NCBI GenBank assembly: GCA_905214615.1
Contig: CAJMMX010000028.1
Span: forward strand, 1 to 27,895
From: an uncultured bacterium
GTDB lineage: Bacteria > Actinomycetota > Coriobacteriia > Coriobacteriales > Coriobacteriaceae
Length of the DNA stretch: 27,895 nucleotides
Direction: 5' to 3'
Shown here: positions 7,073-14,946 of the stretch, in pieces
How the letters are laid out: the number at the start of each line of letters is the position of its first letter
How positions within the stretch are numbered: the stretch's first letter is position 1
Position numbers and translations under genes: made by a program
The notes under the pieces: generated by a model
What the model was told of the DNA's origin: nothing
What the model saw: the letters and a program-made list of their open reading frames with translations, nothing else
The model's database searches: none

Positions 7073-7582
7073 ATGAAAAGAACTAAGGGTTTTCTTTTGT
7101 TGGTATTGATGCTGCTCGGACTGTTCTGTCTGAGTGGCCCTTCTTGGGCCGAGGCTGCCTGTCCTGAAGGTGAGCCTCAGCAGTCTTATACGGGCAGCCT
7201 GCTGATAACTGCTAAGGAGGGCGATGCCGACTCTCAGTCTGGGGTAAATCCCCTTGCCACTTTTGAGGGGGACGGCGGAACGGTCAAGCTTGACCATATT
7301 GGTAGCGGGATTTTGAGGTGGCAAGTTCTTCCGGACAAAATTGCGAACGATCCCTTCTCTTTTGCTGGAACGATATATCTATACAAGATTGTGAGCGGAA
7401 AACAAAAATACGTCGATTGCTATCCGACAAACGGGTCTGGAATTGCATTCACCGGCATTTCGGGGCAGATTGATACACATGTACGAAAGGGAACCTATGT
7501 GGTGCGTTGGGTTGGAGCTGCCGCGGGTCCGATATGGATTGCGGTCTTGCGCCCCGATGTCCAAATAGGTTTCTCTCTCTAG
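7073..7582 (+). CDS. Secreted protein of unknown function
   Basis: A 169-residue protein with a clear Sec signal peptide: MKRTK, then a hydrophobic core of Leu/Met/Phe, with probable cleavage after SWA or AEA near residue 29. The mature part, about 140 residues, looks like a small beta-rich domain (alternating Gly/Thr/Val strands such as GTYVVRWVGAAAGP). Two Cys remain in the mature chain (CPEG near its start and VDCYPT), so one disulfide is possible. I do not recognise a family. GGGG lies about seven bases before the ATG. The AT-richer composition differs from the surrounding sugar genes. It is followed 14 bases later by the small gene at 7597, so the two are probably one transcript. Confidence 0.75.
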   Translation: MKRTKGFLLLVLMLLGLFCLSGPSWAEAACPEGEPQQSYTGSLLITAKEGDADSQSGVNPLATFEGDGGTVKLDHIGSGILRWQVLPDKIANDPFSFAGTIYLYKIVSGKQKYVDCYPTNGSGIAFTGISGQIDTHVRKGTYVVRWVGAAAGPIWIAVLRPDVQIGFSL

Positions 7583-7596
7583 ACGGGAAGTTGCTC

Positions 7597-7962
7597 ATGG
7601 ACGCCATATATGACGGAGATGACTGGGTCGATCATTATACTTGGCGCCTGGTCGGCTCGAACGACAATGGGGATGTGGTGTTTGATGGACTATGTCCAAA
7701 GCATCTCCATCCTTTTGTCTCGTCGTTAATTGAGAGTTCCGCTCGTGTTGCCCCCTACAGCTCGGCATCGCTTCATGATACGGACGTTTTGAAGACCATA
7801 AGGGAATCAATTGACGATGGCACGATGAGCGGCCCGCTGTTTTCTCGGCTTGTGGGGCTAGATGAGATTGGCTCGAAACGACTGCTTGCGGGCGAAAAAG
7901 TGGAACTCACTTATCGGTCGATGATTTCAATCCTGCGGCTAGCCGATGTTCTTCGCAAATAA
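7597..7962 (+). CDS. Small protein with helix-turn-helix-like C-terminus
   Basis: A 121-residue protein. I chose the ATG at 7597 because GGGAAG precedes it at good spacing; the same frame is open upstream but only through the end of the preceding gene. The N-terminal half (DAIYDGDDWVDHYTWRLV) is not recognised. The C-terminal half, from LKTIRESIDDG to ILRLADVLRK, has the spacing of a Cro/C1-type HTH: a first helix, then SRLVGLDEIGSKRLLAGEKVE resembling the helix-turn-helix, then a hydrophobic closing helix. It may be a diverged regulator. It lies 14 bases after the secreted-protein gene. No known family could be assigned. Confidence 0.65.
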   Translation: MDAIYDGDDWVDHYTWRLVGSNDNGDVVFDGLCPKHLHPFVSSLIESSARVAPYSSASLHDTDVLKTIRESIDDGTMSGPLFSRLVGLDEIGSKRLLAGEKVELTYRSMISILRLADVLRK

Positions 7963-7990
7963 ATGAGGCTTCCCTATTCAAAAACAGAAA

Positions 7991-8036
7991 ACCCCGCCAA
8001 ACGTGATTTCCCTAGGGAAAACCCGTTTGGCGGGGT
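7991..8036 (-). terminator. Terminator for the YhcH-type gene
   Basis: A 13-bp perfect stem (ACCCCGCCAAACG at 7991-8003 with CGTTTGGCGGGGT at 8024-8036). On the minus strand it is followed by TTTTCTGTTTT. The loop contains CGTGATTTCCCTAGGG, which is repeated at 8042-8057. Confidence 0.75.
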
Positions 8037-8041
8037 CCTAG

Positions 8042-8065
8042 CGTGATTTCCCTAGGGGAATCACG
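8042..8065. repeat. Near-perfect palindrome sharing 16 bases with the adjacent hairpin loop
   Basis: The 24 bases form an inverted repeat around CCCTAGGG, with one mismatched pair of positions. Its first 16 bases (CGTGATTTCCCTAGGG) are identical to 8002-8017 inside the neighbouring hairpin, so the two structures could pair alternatively in RNA. Confidence 0.65.
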
Positions 8066-8097
8066 CCATCAGACGAACAGCTCAGCCGAGCAGCTCG

Positions 8098-8571
8098 CTA
8101 CTCCTCCCAGTAGGCGTCGGCAAGCAACTTAAAGCAGATCTTCTTGACCGGCTGTGCGCCATCTCCCGGGAACTCGAGCGTGGGCATGTGAGGCTCGCCG
8201 GCAACGAACAGTGCAAACTTGTCGTCAGCAAGATCGCCGGCGATCGAAGCGTCGGAATCGACCAGGTCGTAGTCGTCCTTCTCGTCAAACTCCTGGACCA
8301 GCGTCAGGCTGCCCGTGGCAACCTTAAAGGCCTCGCGACCCTCGACATCGATCTGCAGGTCGTGATAGCGCTGATGCGTCTCGTAGTGAGCCTCGGCCTC
8401 AGGACGCGTCGTGGGAGCCATGACGTTCGCAAAGACCTTGTCGCCCAGAATCGGATGGCTGCCGACCTCGAGCTCTGCCGGGTCGTTCTCCTCGAGCCAG
8501 TCGATCAGCACGTCGAGGCCCTTGAGCATTCCGCGGTATTCCTCGATATCGCCCAATGCACCGTAAATCAT
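8098..8571 (-). CDS. YhcH/YjgK/YiaL-family sugar anomerase (NanQ-like)
   Basis: A 157-residue cupin-like protein of the DUF386 family. Characterised members act as cytoplasmic anomerases for sialic acid and related sugars, and homologues are encoded with beta-galactosidase or sialic-acid genes. Marks: MIYGALGDIEEY start, the EAHYETHQRYHDLQIDVEGRE block with the metal-binding His and Glu residues, and FALFVAGEPHMP with a further His near the C-terminus. The start is supported by GAGGGG at good spacing. It lies downstream of the PfkB kinase in the same direction, separated by a nagA remnant, so it probably belongs to the amino-sugar pathway. The exact substrate is not predictable. Confidence 0.88.
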   Translation of the reverse strand: MIYGALGDIEEYRGMLKGLDVLIDWLEENDPAELEVGSHPILGDKVFANVMAPTTRPEAEAHYETHQRYHDLQIDVEGREAFKVATGSLTLVQEFDEKDDYDLVDSDASIAGDLADDKFALFVAGEPHMPTLEFPGDGAQPVKKICFKLLADAYWEE

Positions 8572-8603
8572 CTAAATCCCCTCTCGGATCGTTTCTTTGG
8601 CGG

Positions 8604-8735
8604 CTACTCGGCAAACGCGTTACCGACGCTGTTGCCACCCACATACGCCTCGACCAGGGTAAGGTCGGGATTGAACACGACAAACTCGGCGTCGCGCCCC
8701 AGCATAATGCTACCGCACTTGTCGTCGACATGAGC
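8604..8735 (-). pseudogene. Remnant of a second nagA (C-terminal 43 codons only)
   Basis: On the minus strand an open stretch of 43 codons ending in TAG matches the C-terminus of the intact NagA at 11462-12631: GNSVGNAFAE here against GQSVGNAFTE there. By eye 33 of 43 residues are identical, including the shared blocks DKCGSIM and VGNAF. The match ends abruptly at the codon for Ala (8733-8735); 33 bases later is the stop of the PfkB gene. There is no start codon or binding site. This is what remains of a diverged second nagA, deleted from its 5' side. Confidence 0.85.
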
Positions 8736-8768
8736 TAGCAAGCAATGCCGGGGCCGACGCCCAGGCTT

Positions 8769-9704
8769 TTACAGCTCGGTCACGACAACGCCGTTGTAGA
8801 CCTCGTCCCAACGATCCATAACCAAGTGGCCAGTCATGGGATCCATGGCGTTGAGCTTTCCGCAGGTGTTGGCGGTACGCAGCACCGTCTCGTCGTCCGC
8901 GCCAGCAGCAATGGCATGCGCGAAGCCAGCGATAGTGGAGTCACCAGAGCCCGTGGCGTTAACGGCAGGGATATCGGGCGTCTTGGCGCGGAATGCACGG
9001 CCATTGTGGAAGCCAACGGAGCCGGCAGCGCCCATGGACACGACGACCCAGGGGATATCGGAGAAGCGGGCATCAGAGGCGAGCGCGGCGCGGAGCTCGT
9101 CCACATCGTCGGTGGTAAAGCTCGTACCCAAAAGGCCGTTGATCTCGGTCAGGTTAGGCTTGACCAGCTCGGGCTTAATTTCGGACTTAAGGGCGGCCTC
9201 GAGCGAAGCACCCGAGGTATCGAGCAGCACCTTGGCACCGGCGTTCTCGGCAATGCCCGTGATCTTGGCATAGTAGTCTGCCTCGACACCGCGGGGCAGC
9301 GAACCCGAGATGGTGACAACGTCGGCCTTGCTCGCAAGCTCGGTAAACTTGGCGGTAAAGGCATCGAGCTCCTCGGGGGCAATTGTCGGGCCGCTCTCGA
9401 GCAGCTCGGTCTGGTTGCCGGCATGAAGGATATTGAGGCAGATGCGGGTCTCGCCCTTGATGGGCACAAAGTCGTTGTTAATACCGTTGGCGTCCATGAG
9501 CTCAGCCATGTAAGCGCCCATGTGGCCGCCGAGCAGACCGGTTGCCACGACGTCGTCGCCCAGCTGACCCAGCACACGGGCCACGTTGAGGCCCTTGCCG
9601 CCGGCGGTCTTTTCGGGCGTCACACGGTTGACGTCGTCGATAATGAGCTCATCGAGCTGATAGCGTGTATCGACGGACGGGTTCATCGTAACGGTGAGGA
9701 TCAT
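8769..9704 (-). CDS. PfkB-family sugar-phosphate kinase (1-phosphofructokinase / tagatose-6-phosphate kinase type)
   Basis: A 311-residue cytoplasmic ribokinase-fold enzyme. The first PfkB signature is AGGKGLNVARVLGQLG (about residues 34-49). The second is VNATGSGDSTIAGFAHAI, containing the catalytic Asp and the anion hole. MILTVTMNPSVDTRY at the N-terminus is typical of the FruK/LacC branch, which phosphorylates fructose 1-phosphate or tagatose 6-phosphate. With AgaS, NagA and an amino-sugar PTS nearby, tagatose 6-phosphate to tagatose 1,6-bisphosphate is the likely reaction; fructose 1-phosphate cannot be excluded. AAGGAG precedes the ATG. It lies 59 bases after the LacX-like gene, probably in one operon. 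Confidence 0.88.
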   Translation of the reverse strand: MILTVTMNPSVDTRYQLDELIIDDVNRVTPEKTAGGKGLNVARVLGQLGDDVVATGLLGGHMGAYMAELMDANGINNDFVPIKGETRICLNILHAGNQTELLESGPTIAPEELDAFTAKFTELASKADVVTISGSLPRGVEADYYAKITGIAENAGAKVLLDTSGASLEAALKSEIKPELVKPNLTEINGLLGTSFTTDDVDELRAALASDARFSDIPWVVVSMGAAGSVGFHNGRAFRAKTPDIPAVNATGSGDSTIAGFAHAIAAGADDETVLRTANTCGKLNAMDPMTGHLVMDRWDEVYNGVVVTEL

Positions 9705-9763
9705 TTTTAGCTCCTTATCTCGCAGGCTCCTTGTGCCTCGCGATACGAGTCGACAAAACGGAA

Positions 9764-10645
9764 TTACAGAATCTCAATCGTGAACGAGCGAACGACGGTC
9801 TCCTTGGGCTTGGCGACAAGGCAGCCGCGCTTATGCTCAAGTACGTCGTCCTCATCGGAGCAGGTCGAGAGGCCGCCCCAGGGCTCAACTGCCACAAAAT
9901 CGCCCTCGGGCTTGCTCCACACAATGAGATATGGGAAGCCCTCAAAGCTCAGGCGGACGCCCTTGTCCTCGCCCTTTTTGGAAAGCGTGACCTGACGGCT
10001 CTCGAGCACGTCAAAGATGGTCTCCGCAAAATCGAAGAGCTCATGTGACAGAGGCAGCGTCTTTCCCACCATGGGGTTCTTGGAGCGGTTGGTCACGTCA
10101 ATCAAGCCAGTCGAGGGGACAGCGGTGCAAAGCTCAGCAGCTTCGTCCTTCTCAAAGCGAAGCTCGTAGTCCGTATAGGCCTCACCCTCGTCGAGCGGGC
10201 ACCTAAAGCCGGGATGACCGCCAATAAAGAACGGCATGTCCTCGGTGCCCTCGTTGGTCACCTCATAGGAGACGCGCACGGCGGTATCCTCGAGCGTATA
10301 ACGAGCGACAAGCTTAAACGGATACGGATAATCGCTCAGCAGCGCGGCGTTATCCTCCGAAGCCAGGCACATCGCCAGCTCGTTCTCGCCTTGGCTCAGC
10401 AGCTTCCACTCCTGCTTGCGCGCAAAGCCGTGGCGGGCGAGCTTTACATGATGCCCGGCAAACGTCATGGCGCTGTTGTCGCGCAAACCTCCGCAAATCG
10501 GGAAGCAAATCGGTGCCTGGCCGGACCACACGGCGGGATCGCCCTGCCACAAATACTCGCGACCGTCAGCCTCAATCGAGGTAAACGAGCCGCCGGCCGT
10601 GGAGACCTTGATAGAAATCGAATCGTTGGAGAGAGCGTATTCCAT
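9764..10645 (-). CDS. LacX-like aldose 1-epimerase family protein
   Basis: A 293-residue galactose-mutarotase-fold protein of the LacX/YphB branch. Marks: PICFPICGGLRDN (substrate-binding Arg), KLARHGFARKQEW (first His), FFIGGHPGFRCPL (second His) and FVAVEPWGGLS (catalytic Glu). It probably interconverts sugar or sugar-phosphate anomers for the adjacent kinase. In lactic acid bacteria lacX lies with tagatose-6-phosphate genes, which supports a tagatose pathway here. I chose the ATG at 10645 (AAAGGA upstream) over a start 12 codons further upstream that would add an unlikely Cys-containing leader. It is the first gene of a minus-strand run toward the PfkB gene. Confidence 0.87.
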   Translation of the reverse strand: MEYALSNDSISIKVSTAGGSFTSIEADGREYLWQGDPAVWSGQAPICFPICGGLRDNSAMTFAGHHVKLARHGFARKQEWKLLSQGENELAMCLASEDNAALLSDYPYPFKLVARYTLEDTAVRVSYEVTNEGTEDMPFFIGGHPGFRCPLDEGEAYTDYELRFEKDEAAELCTAVPSTGLIDVTNRSKNPMVGKTLPLSHELFDFAETIFDVLESRQVTLSKKGEDKGVRLSFEGFPYLIVWSKPEGDFVAVEPWGGLSTCSDEDDVLEHKRGCLVAKPKETVVRSFTIEIL

Positions 10646-10801
10646 TATCCATCCTTTCGGACAACTGCTTTTTGCTCGCAAGTACCCGTCTCGGCCCTAA
10701 CCAAAGGACAAACCCGCACGCTCGTCGATGCGTCCGGTATCCCAGCCATGCAACGGGGTACCATATAGACATTGATGCAATTACAGCTGAAAGGCGTTCT
10801 T

Positions 10802-11386
10802 ATGCGAACCATCATCCTCTATGCCTCACGCCACCACGGCAATACGAAAAAGCTCGTGGACGCCATCGTTGAGGCGCACCCCGAAATCGATACCCTCGAC
10901 GTCAAGGCGCTCGGTAAAAACGAGTACCCCGACCTGCACGAATACCATCTGATCGGCGTCGCCACGGGCATTTATTACTCCGAGATCGACAAAGATATGG
11001 CGCGCGTGCTCACTAACGTGCTGCAGCCGCAGGACAAGGTGTTTGGCCTTATGACCTACGGTGGCAAAAACAAGTGGTACGGCAAGGATATCGATGGCAT
11101 CTGCCGCATGAGGCAGGCCATCTTTATGGGTGTCTACGGCTGCCCCGGCTTTGATACGTGGGGGCCGTTCAAACTCACCGGCGGTGTCCAAAAGGGACAC
11201 CCGACCGCTGAGGAAATTAAGGGCGCCGTCGACTTCTTCGACAAGATCGAAGACGAGTATGGCGACATCATCGTCGAAGAGTACGCCAAGCGCGAGAAGC
11301 GTCTAGCCTACGAAAAGGAGCATCCTGCGGGAGGTCTTGTGGCCGGCGTTAAGCGCACGGCAAAGAAGATCGCTAACAAGCTGTAA
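10802..11386 (+). CDS. Flavodoxin-domain protein
   Basis: A 194-residue protein with a flavodoxin fold. The N-terminus MRTIILYASRHHGNTKKLVDAI has the phosphate-binding loop S/T-x-x-G-N-T pattern. ATGIYYSEIDKDM and FGLMTYGGKNKWYG correspond to the two loops around the flavin. The C-terminal 25 residues are basic (VKRTAKKIANKL). It is probably an FMN-dependent electron carrier in the cytoplasm. AAAGG lies upstream of the chosen ATG. It is a single plus-strand gene between two minus-strand sugar operons with its own terminator; nothing ties it to sugar use. Confidence 0.85.
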   Translation: MRTIILYASRHHGNTKKLVDAIVEAHPEIDTLDVKALGKNEYPDLHEYHLIGVATGIYYSEIDKDMARVLTNVLQPQDKVFGLMTYGGKNKWYGKDIDGICRMRQAIFMGVYGCPGFDTWGPFKLTGGVQKGHPTAEEIKGAVDFFDKIEDEYGDIIVEEYAKREKRLAYEKEHPAGGLVAGVKRTAKKIANKL

Positions 11387-11417
11387 CTGTTAAGGTGCTT
11401 TTGAGCGTTTAACCCAT

Positions 11418-11455
11418 ACGGCGGGTCCGAGCAGATTCGGGCCCGCCGTCTTTTT
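11418..11455 (+). terminator. Terminator of flavodoxin gene
   Basis: Stem ACGGCGGGTCCGA (from 11418) with TTCGGGCCCGCCGT (ending 11449), one mismatch, then CTTTTT. It lies in the gap before the convergent nagA stop. Confidence 0.85.
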
Positions 11456-11461
11456 CTATCG

Positions 11462-12631
11462 TTACTCGGTAAAGGCGTTGCCGACGCTCTGGCCGCCAAC
11501 ATACGTCTCGACGAGGGTGAGCTCACGGTCGAACACGACAAAGTCGGCGTCGCGACCCGGCATGATGCTGCCGCACTTATCCTCGATGTGCGCGGAGCGC
11601 GCCGGCACCTCGGTTGCCATGCGAATGGCGATATCGGCGCTGGCGATGCCCCAGTCGACGATGTTCTTGACGCCCTGGGCAAGCGTGAGCACCGAGCCGG
11701 CAATGCTCTTGCCGTCGGCGAGCCAGCACAAGTTGTCCTTCATGATGACGTCCATGCCGCCACTGGTGTAGCTGCCCTCGGGCATGCCGCCGCAGCCCAG
11801 GCAGTCGGTGATGAGCACCGTATGCTGCCAGCCCTTTGCCTGCAGCAGCGCCTTGATGGCGGCAGGGTTCACGTGCTTGCCGTCACAGATGATCTCGGCG
11901 TAGGTCTCGGGCGTGGACATGGCAGCACCCACGACACCGGGCTCACGGTGATGCAGCCCGCGCTGGCCGTTATAGGTATGCGTAAAGCAGCTGGCGCCGG
12001 CGTTGATGGCGGCGATGCACTCATCGTAGGTGGCGTCGGAGTGACCGATGCTGGTCACCACACCCTTGGCGTTCAGAGCAGCCGCATAAGCAGCGGCACC
12101 GTCGCGCTCGGCCGCCATGGCGCTCTTAACGATGCGGCCACCCGCAGCCTCCTGCCACTGATCGAAGACCTCCTCGGAGGGGTCGATCAGATAAGCGGGG
12201 TTCTGCGCGCCCACGTGCTTCATGGTAAAGAAGGGGCCCTCCAGGTAGATGCCCTGAATGCGAGCACCGCAGAAGTCGGGGCCGCGACCCTCGTCCGCCT
12301 GGGCGATGGCGGCGCAGGCGTCCTTGATCTGCTCGACGCCATCGGTGAACGTCGTGGGCAGCCAGCTGGTGGTGCCGCGACGGGCGAGCTCGGTCGAGCT
12401 GATATCGATGCCCTCGGGATCGTTATCGGTAGTCGAGTGGTTATAGAAGCCATGGATGTGGGTGTCGACCATACCCGGTGCGATCCACGATCCCGTGTAA
12501 TCCTTAATCTCGCAAGAGGGCTCGTCGGCCTGCCAGGCGCCAAAGACGCCATCCTCGACCATAAGATAGCCGCCCAGTTGCGGGCCTGCCGGCAAGAAGA
12601 ACTTGTCAGCCTTAATTGCGTACGTGCTCAT
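11462..12631 (-). CDS. nagA: N-acetylglucosamine-6-phosphate deacetylase
   Basis: A 389-residue amidohydrolase removing the acetyl group from N-acetyl-hexosamine 6-phosphates. Metal and catalytic residues are visible: H58 and H60 in GMVDTHIHGF, E131 in YLEGPFF, H197 in SIGHSDAT, H218 in CFTHTYN, and D276 in LITDCLG. GLHHREPG is the substrate His loop. I chose the ATG at 12631 because AAGGAG lies five bases upstream; the GTG two codons earlier overlaps that site. With AgaS and the PTS nearby, the substrate may be GalNAc 6-phosphate (an AgaA role) as well as GlcNAc 6-phosphate. A C-terminal fragment of a second copy is at 8604-8735. The gene follows agaS in the same direction, after a terminator. 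Confidence 0.93.
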   Translation of the reverse strand: MSTYAIKADKFFLPAGPQLGGYLMVEDGVFGAWQADEPSCEIKDYTGSWIAPGMVDTHIHGFYNHSTTDNDPEGIDISSTELARRGTTSWLPTTFTDGVEQIKDACAAIAQADEGRGPDFCGARIQGIYLEGPFFTMKHVGAQNPAYLIDPSEEVFDQWQEAAGGRIVKSAMAAERDGAAAYAAALNAKGVVTSIGHSDATYDECIAAINAGASCFTHTYNGQRGLHHREPGVVGAAMSTPETYAEIICDGKHVNPAAIKALLQAKGWQHTVLITDCLGCGGMPEGSYTSGGMDVIMKDNLCWLADGKSIAGSVLTLAQGVKNIVDWGIASADIAIRMATEVPARSAHIEDKCGSIMPGRDADFVVFDRELTLVETYVGGQSVGNAFTE

Positions 12632-12693
12632 ATGCACTCCTTGCTTCTAAAGCAGTTGACTGTGGTGATGCTTATACCCAGTTCACGTAAAAC

Positions 12694-12730
12694 AAAAAGC
12701 GCCCGCCCGCCGTTATGAGCGGACGGGCGC
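12694..12730 (-). terminator. Terminator of agaS
   Basis: Stem GCGCCCGCCCGC (12699-12710) with GCGGACGGGCGC (12719-12730), followed on the minus strand by TTTTT. It lies just past the agaS stop, so nagA probably has its own promoter or depends on readthrough. Confidence 0.85.
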
Positions 12731-12748
12731 CCTTACAGGGGGACGCGA

Positions 12749-13915
12749 TTAAGCGGTGAAGGGGTGAATCGTCACGCCCTTGACCACGCGGTTGACCGTG
12801 CCGGTGGGGCTCGGCGTATCGGGCGTGTTGCCCACGCGCACGGAGTTGAGCAGGCTGATTGCCTGGGCAAACATCACGAACGGCAGAGCAAGGTAACCCT
12901 CGGGGAGTGCCTCATAGCCCTTAAAGGTGAAGGACTCACCCTCGTAGACAGTAGCGCCATCCTGCTGAACGGCAACGGTGTGCTGAGCAATATCGTCGCC
13001 ACCGATCTCGTTGAGGATGTCGATGTCGTACTGACGGGTGTAGGCGTCGTTGTTGACGAATACGAAGACGAGCGTCTTATCGTCGACGAAAGACTTAGGT
13101 CCGTGACGATAGCCCATGGAGGTGTCGTAGGAAGTAGCAACCAGACCGTGAGCGAGCTCGAGGATCTTGAGCTGGCTCTCCTGAGCAAGGCCGCCAAAGG
13201 AGCCGGAGCCCAAGTAGGTCACGCGGTTGAAGTCGCCAGCGAGGTAGTCGGCAACCTCGGACTCGCGAGCGATGACCTCCTCGCCCATCTTGGCGATGGT
13301 CTCGACCCACTCGGCCTTCTGCTCGTCGGAAGCCTCGTCAAAGATGAGGGTAGAGAGCAGGGTCATGCAGGTGTAGGAGCCGGTCATGGCGAAGCCCTTG
13401 TCGTTGGCGCGCGGAATGAGCAGCGTCAGCGCGTTGGGATCATCGGCAGACTCAACGGCGAGCTTGCCCTCGGGAGCGCAGGTGATGTTGAGGAACTTGA
13501 CGTTGTGAACGAGCTCCTTGGCAACGGCAACGGCGGCAAGGCTCTCGGGGCTGTTGCCAGAGCGGGCAAAGGAAACCACGAGCGTGGGATCCTCGGCGCG
13601 CAGGAAATCGCGCGGAGCGCTCACGATGTCTGTCGTGGCGATGGGCTTAAAGTCGTAGAGATCAGTGTTGCCAGCGTGACGCAGGTACGGGGCGCAGGTA
13701 TCGCCAACGTAGTCGGACGTACCGGCACCGGTGAAGACAACGGACAGACGGCCCTCGCCCATAGCACGAGCCTCGGCCAGGAAGGCCTCGATGGCCTCCT
13801 TGTTCTCGCGATAGATGTTGAGCGTATCACGCCAAAGCTCGGGCTGCTGAGCAATCTCGGCCGTGGTGATCTGGGCGCCGAGCTCGGTGAGCTCCTCGGC
13901 ACTCTTCTCGAACAT
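12749..13915 (-). CDS. agaS: AgaS-type SIS-domain amino-sugar phosphate isomerase/deaminase
   Basis: A 388-residue protein with two SIS domains. The first (about residues 45-200) has FTGAGTSDYVGD and VVSFARSGNSPES, the Ser/Thr loops that grip sugar phosphate. The second contains VTYLGSGSFGGLAQE, then the highly conserved GYRHGPKSFVDDKTLVF. This arrangement is typical of AgaS, which converts galactosamine 6-phosphate to tagatose 6-phosphate with release of ammonia, and of the related GlmS isomerase half. The nearby PTS, NagA and PfkB kinase support the galactosamine route. The start has GAGAGAGG upstream. A promoter and GntR-type operator precede it. Confidence 0.9.
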   Translation of the reverse strand: MFEKSAEELTELGAQITTAEIAQQPELWRDTLNIYRENKEAIEAFLAEARAMGEGRLSVVFTGAGTSDYVGDTCAPYLRHAGNTDLYDFKPIATTDIVSAPRDFLRAEDPTLVVSFARSGNSPESLAAVAVAKELVHNVKFLNITCAPEGKLAVESADDPNALTLLIPRANDKGFAMTGSYTCMTLLSTLIFDEASDEQKAEWVETIAKMGEEVIARESEVADYLAGDFNRVTYLGSGSFGGLAQESQLKILELAHGLVATSYDTSMGYRHGPKSFVDDKTLVFVFVNNDAYTRQYDIDILNEIGGDDIAQHTVAVQQDGATVYEGESFTFKGYEALPEGYLALPFVMFAQAISLLNSVRVGNTPDTPSPTGTVNRVVKGVTIHPFTA

Positions 13916-13954
13916 TTCTAATACCTCTCTCTAGAAGTAATCCTCTGACGTGCA

Positions 13955-13990
13955 ATTATACACTTCGGTTGGTTATCTGGTAGTAACCAG
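13955..13990 (-). promoter_or_regulatory. agaS promoter with GntR-type operator
   Basis: On the minus strand TATAAT occupies 13955-13960. The palindromic site CTGGTAGTAACCAG (13977-13990) covers the place where the -35 would be, and no good -35 is present. The site resembles NagR/DasR-type GntR operators in its TGGT...ACCA arms. The overlap suggests repression by the neighbouring GntR protein. Confidence 0.7.
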
Positions 13991-14029
13991 TTAAATGCAA
14001 AGAATCACCATATGGAAATGATGCGGACA

Positions 14030-14761
14030 CTAGTTGCTACGCTGGTGGTAAACCTTGTATTTAAACTGATCGGCACGAGCAACCGAGAGTGTATACTCCA
14101 CAACCTCGTTTGACTCGTTATACGTAGTCCTGACCAAATCGAGCACAGGCGAGCCCTCGACAATTCCCAAAAGGTGGGCGTCGGTGGGACGGGCTATGCT
14201 CGCATAGAACTCCTCTTCAGCCACGCGTATCTTTTGCTGAAAGTCCTGCTCAATCACATCGTAAAGCGGCTTGCGCTCCAGCAGCGGTCGCTTTAGGGAC
14301 AGAAATTGACGAACCGGTAGATAGCTGCGTTCGACCATCATGGGCATGTTGTCGGCAGAACGAAGGCGCTTAAGCTTAAAAATGCGATCACCGATACGCA
14401 ATCCCATATGCTCGGCCAGATTCTTATCGGCCTCCATCTCGCAAAACTCGAGAATCGTGGTCTCGGGTTCTCGACCCATCGCGCGCATCTGCTCGGTAAA
14501 GCTGTAGGACTGCATAAGATTGGTTGCTTTTGCCGAACGGTCGGTCACAAAGGTACCGCGACCGTGCTGCCGAACCACCAGTCCTAAACGCTCCAGTTCC
14601 TGCAGAGCCAAGCGTACCGTAGTGCGCGAGAGACCATAGCGCTCCGAAAGTTCGCGCTCGGAAGGAATCATGTCACCGGCGCGATATTCATGGTCAATCT
14701 TTTCGGTCAGAATATCGACCAGCTGATCGTACAGCGGCTGCCTACGCGCTCCGATCGCCAT
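14030..14761 (-). CDS. GntR/HutC-family (UTRA) amino-sugar regulator
   Basis: A 243-residue transcription factor. Residues 1-75 form the GntR winged HTH (GDMIPSERELSERYGLSRTTVRLALQELERLGLVVRQHGRG, read in two parts). Residues 90-240 form a UTRA ligand-binding domain (RLRSADNMPMMVERSYLP, DLVRTTYNESNEVVEY). HutC-type members near PTS genes usually sense a hexosamine 6-phosphate. It lies between the PTS operon and agaS, in the same direction. The operator motif CTGGTAGTAACCAG occurs before agaS (13977) and, with one change, before the PTS operon (18270), so it is the likely repressor of both. AGGGAGG precedes the ATG. The region upstream holds an inverted repeat GGGTGTT/AACACCC (14800-14830) that could be an autoregulatory site. 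Confidence 0.9.
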   Translation of the reverse strand: MAIGARRQPLYDQLVDILTEKIDHEYRAGDMIPSERELSERYGLSRTTVRLALQELERLGLVVRQHGRGTFVTDRSAKATNLMQSYSFTEQMRAMGREPETTILEFCEMEADKNLAEHMGLRIGDRIFKLKRLRSADNMPMMVERSYLPVRQFLSLKRPLLERKPLYDVIEQDFQQKIRVAEEEFYASIARPTDAHLLGIVEGSPVLDLVRTTYNESNEVVEYTLSVARADQFKYKVYHQRSN

Positions 14762-14846
14762 CCTATCCTCCCTTTTGCTCGAATTCGGCTAACTACCTAG
14801 GGTGTTAAGCATTATCGTTCTGCAACACCCGACTCATCAAGAAAAC

Positions 14847-14880
14847 AAAAGCCGCGCGCTCTTTCGAGCACGCGGCTTTT
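14847..14880 (-). terminator. Terminator of the PTS operon
   Basis: A near-symmetric hairpin AAAAGCCGCGCGCTC/GAGCACGCGGCTTTT with loop TTTC. On the minus strand it ends in TTTTGTTTTC. It lies between the IID stop and the gntR gene and could act in both directions. Confidence 0.85.
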
Positions 14881-14946
14881 AACATACACATGGCTTAAGG
14901 GGTCGGGGTGTGAGCCGCGCAGGGACACACCCCTCAAGCTAGAGCC

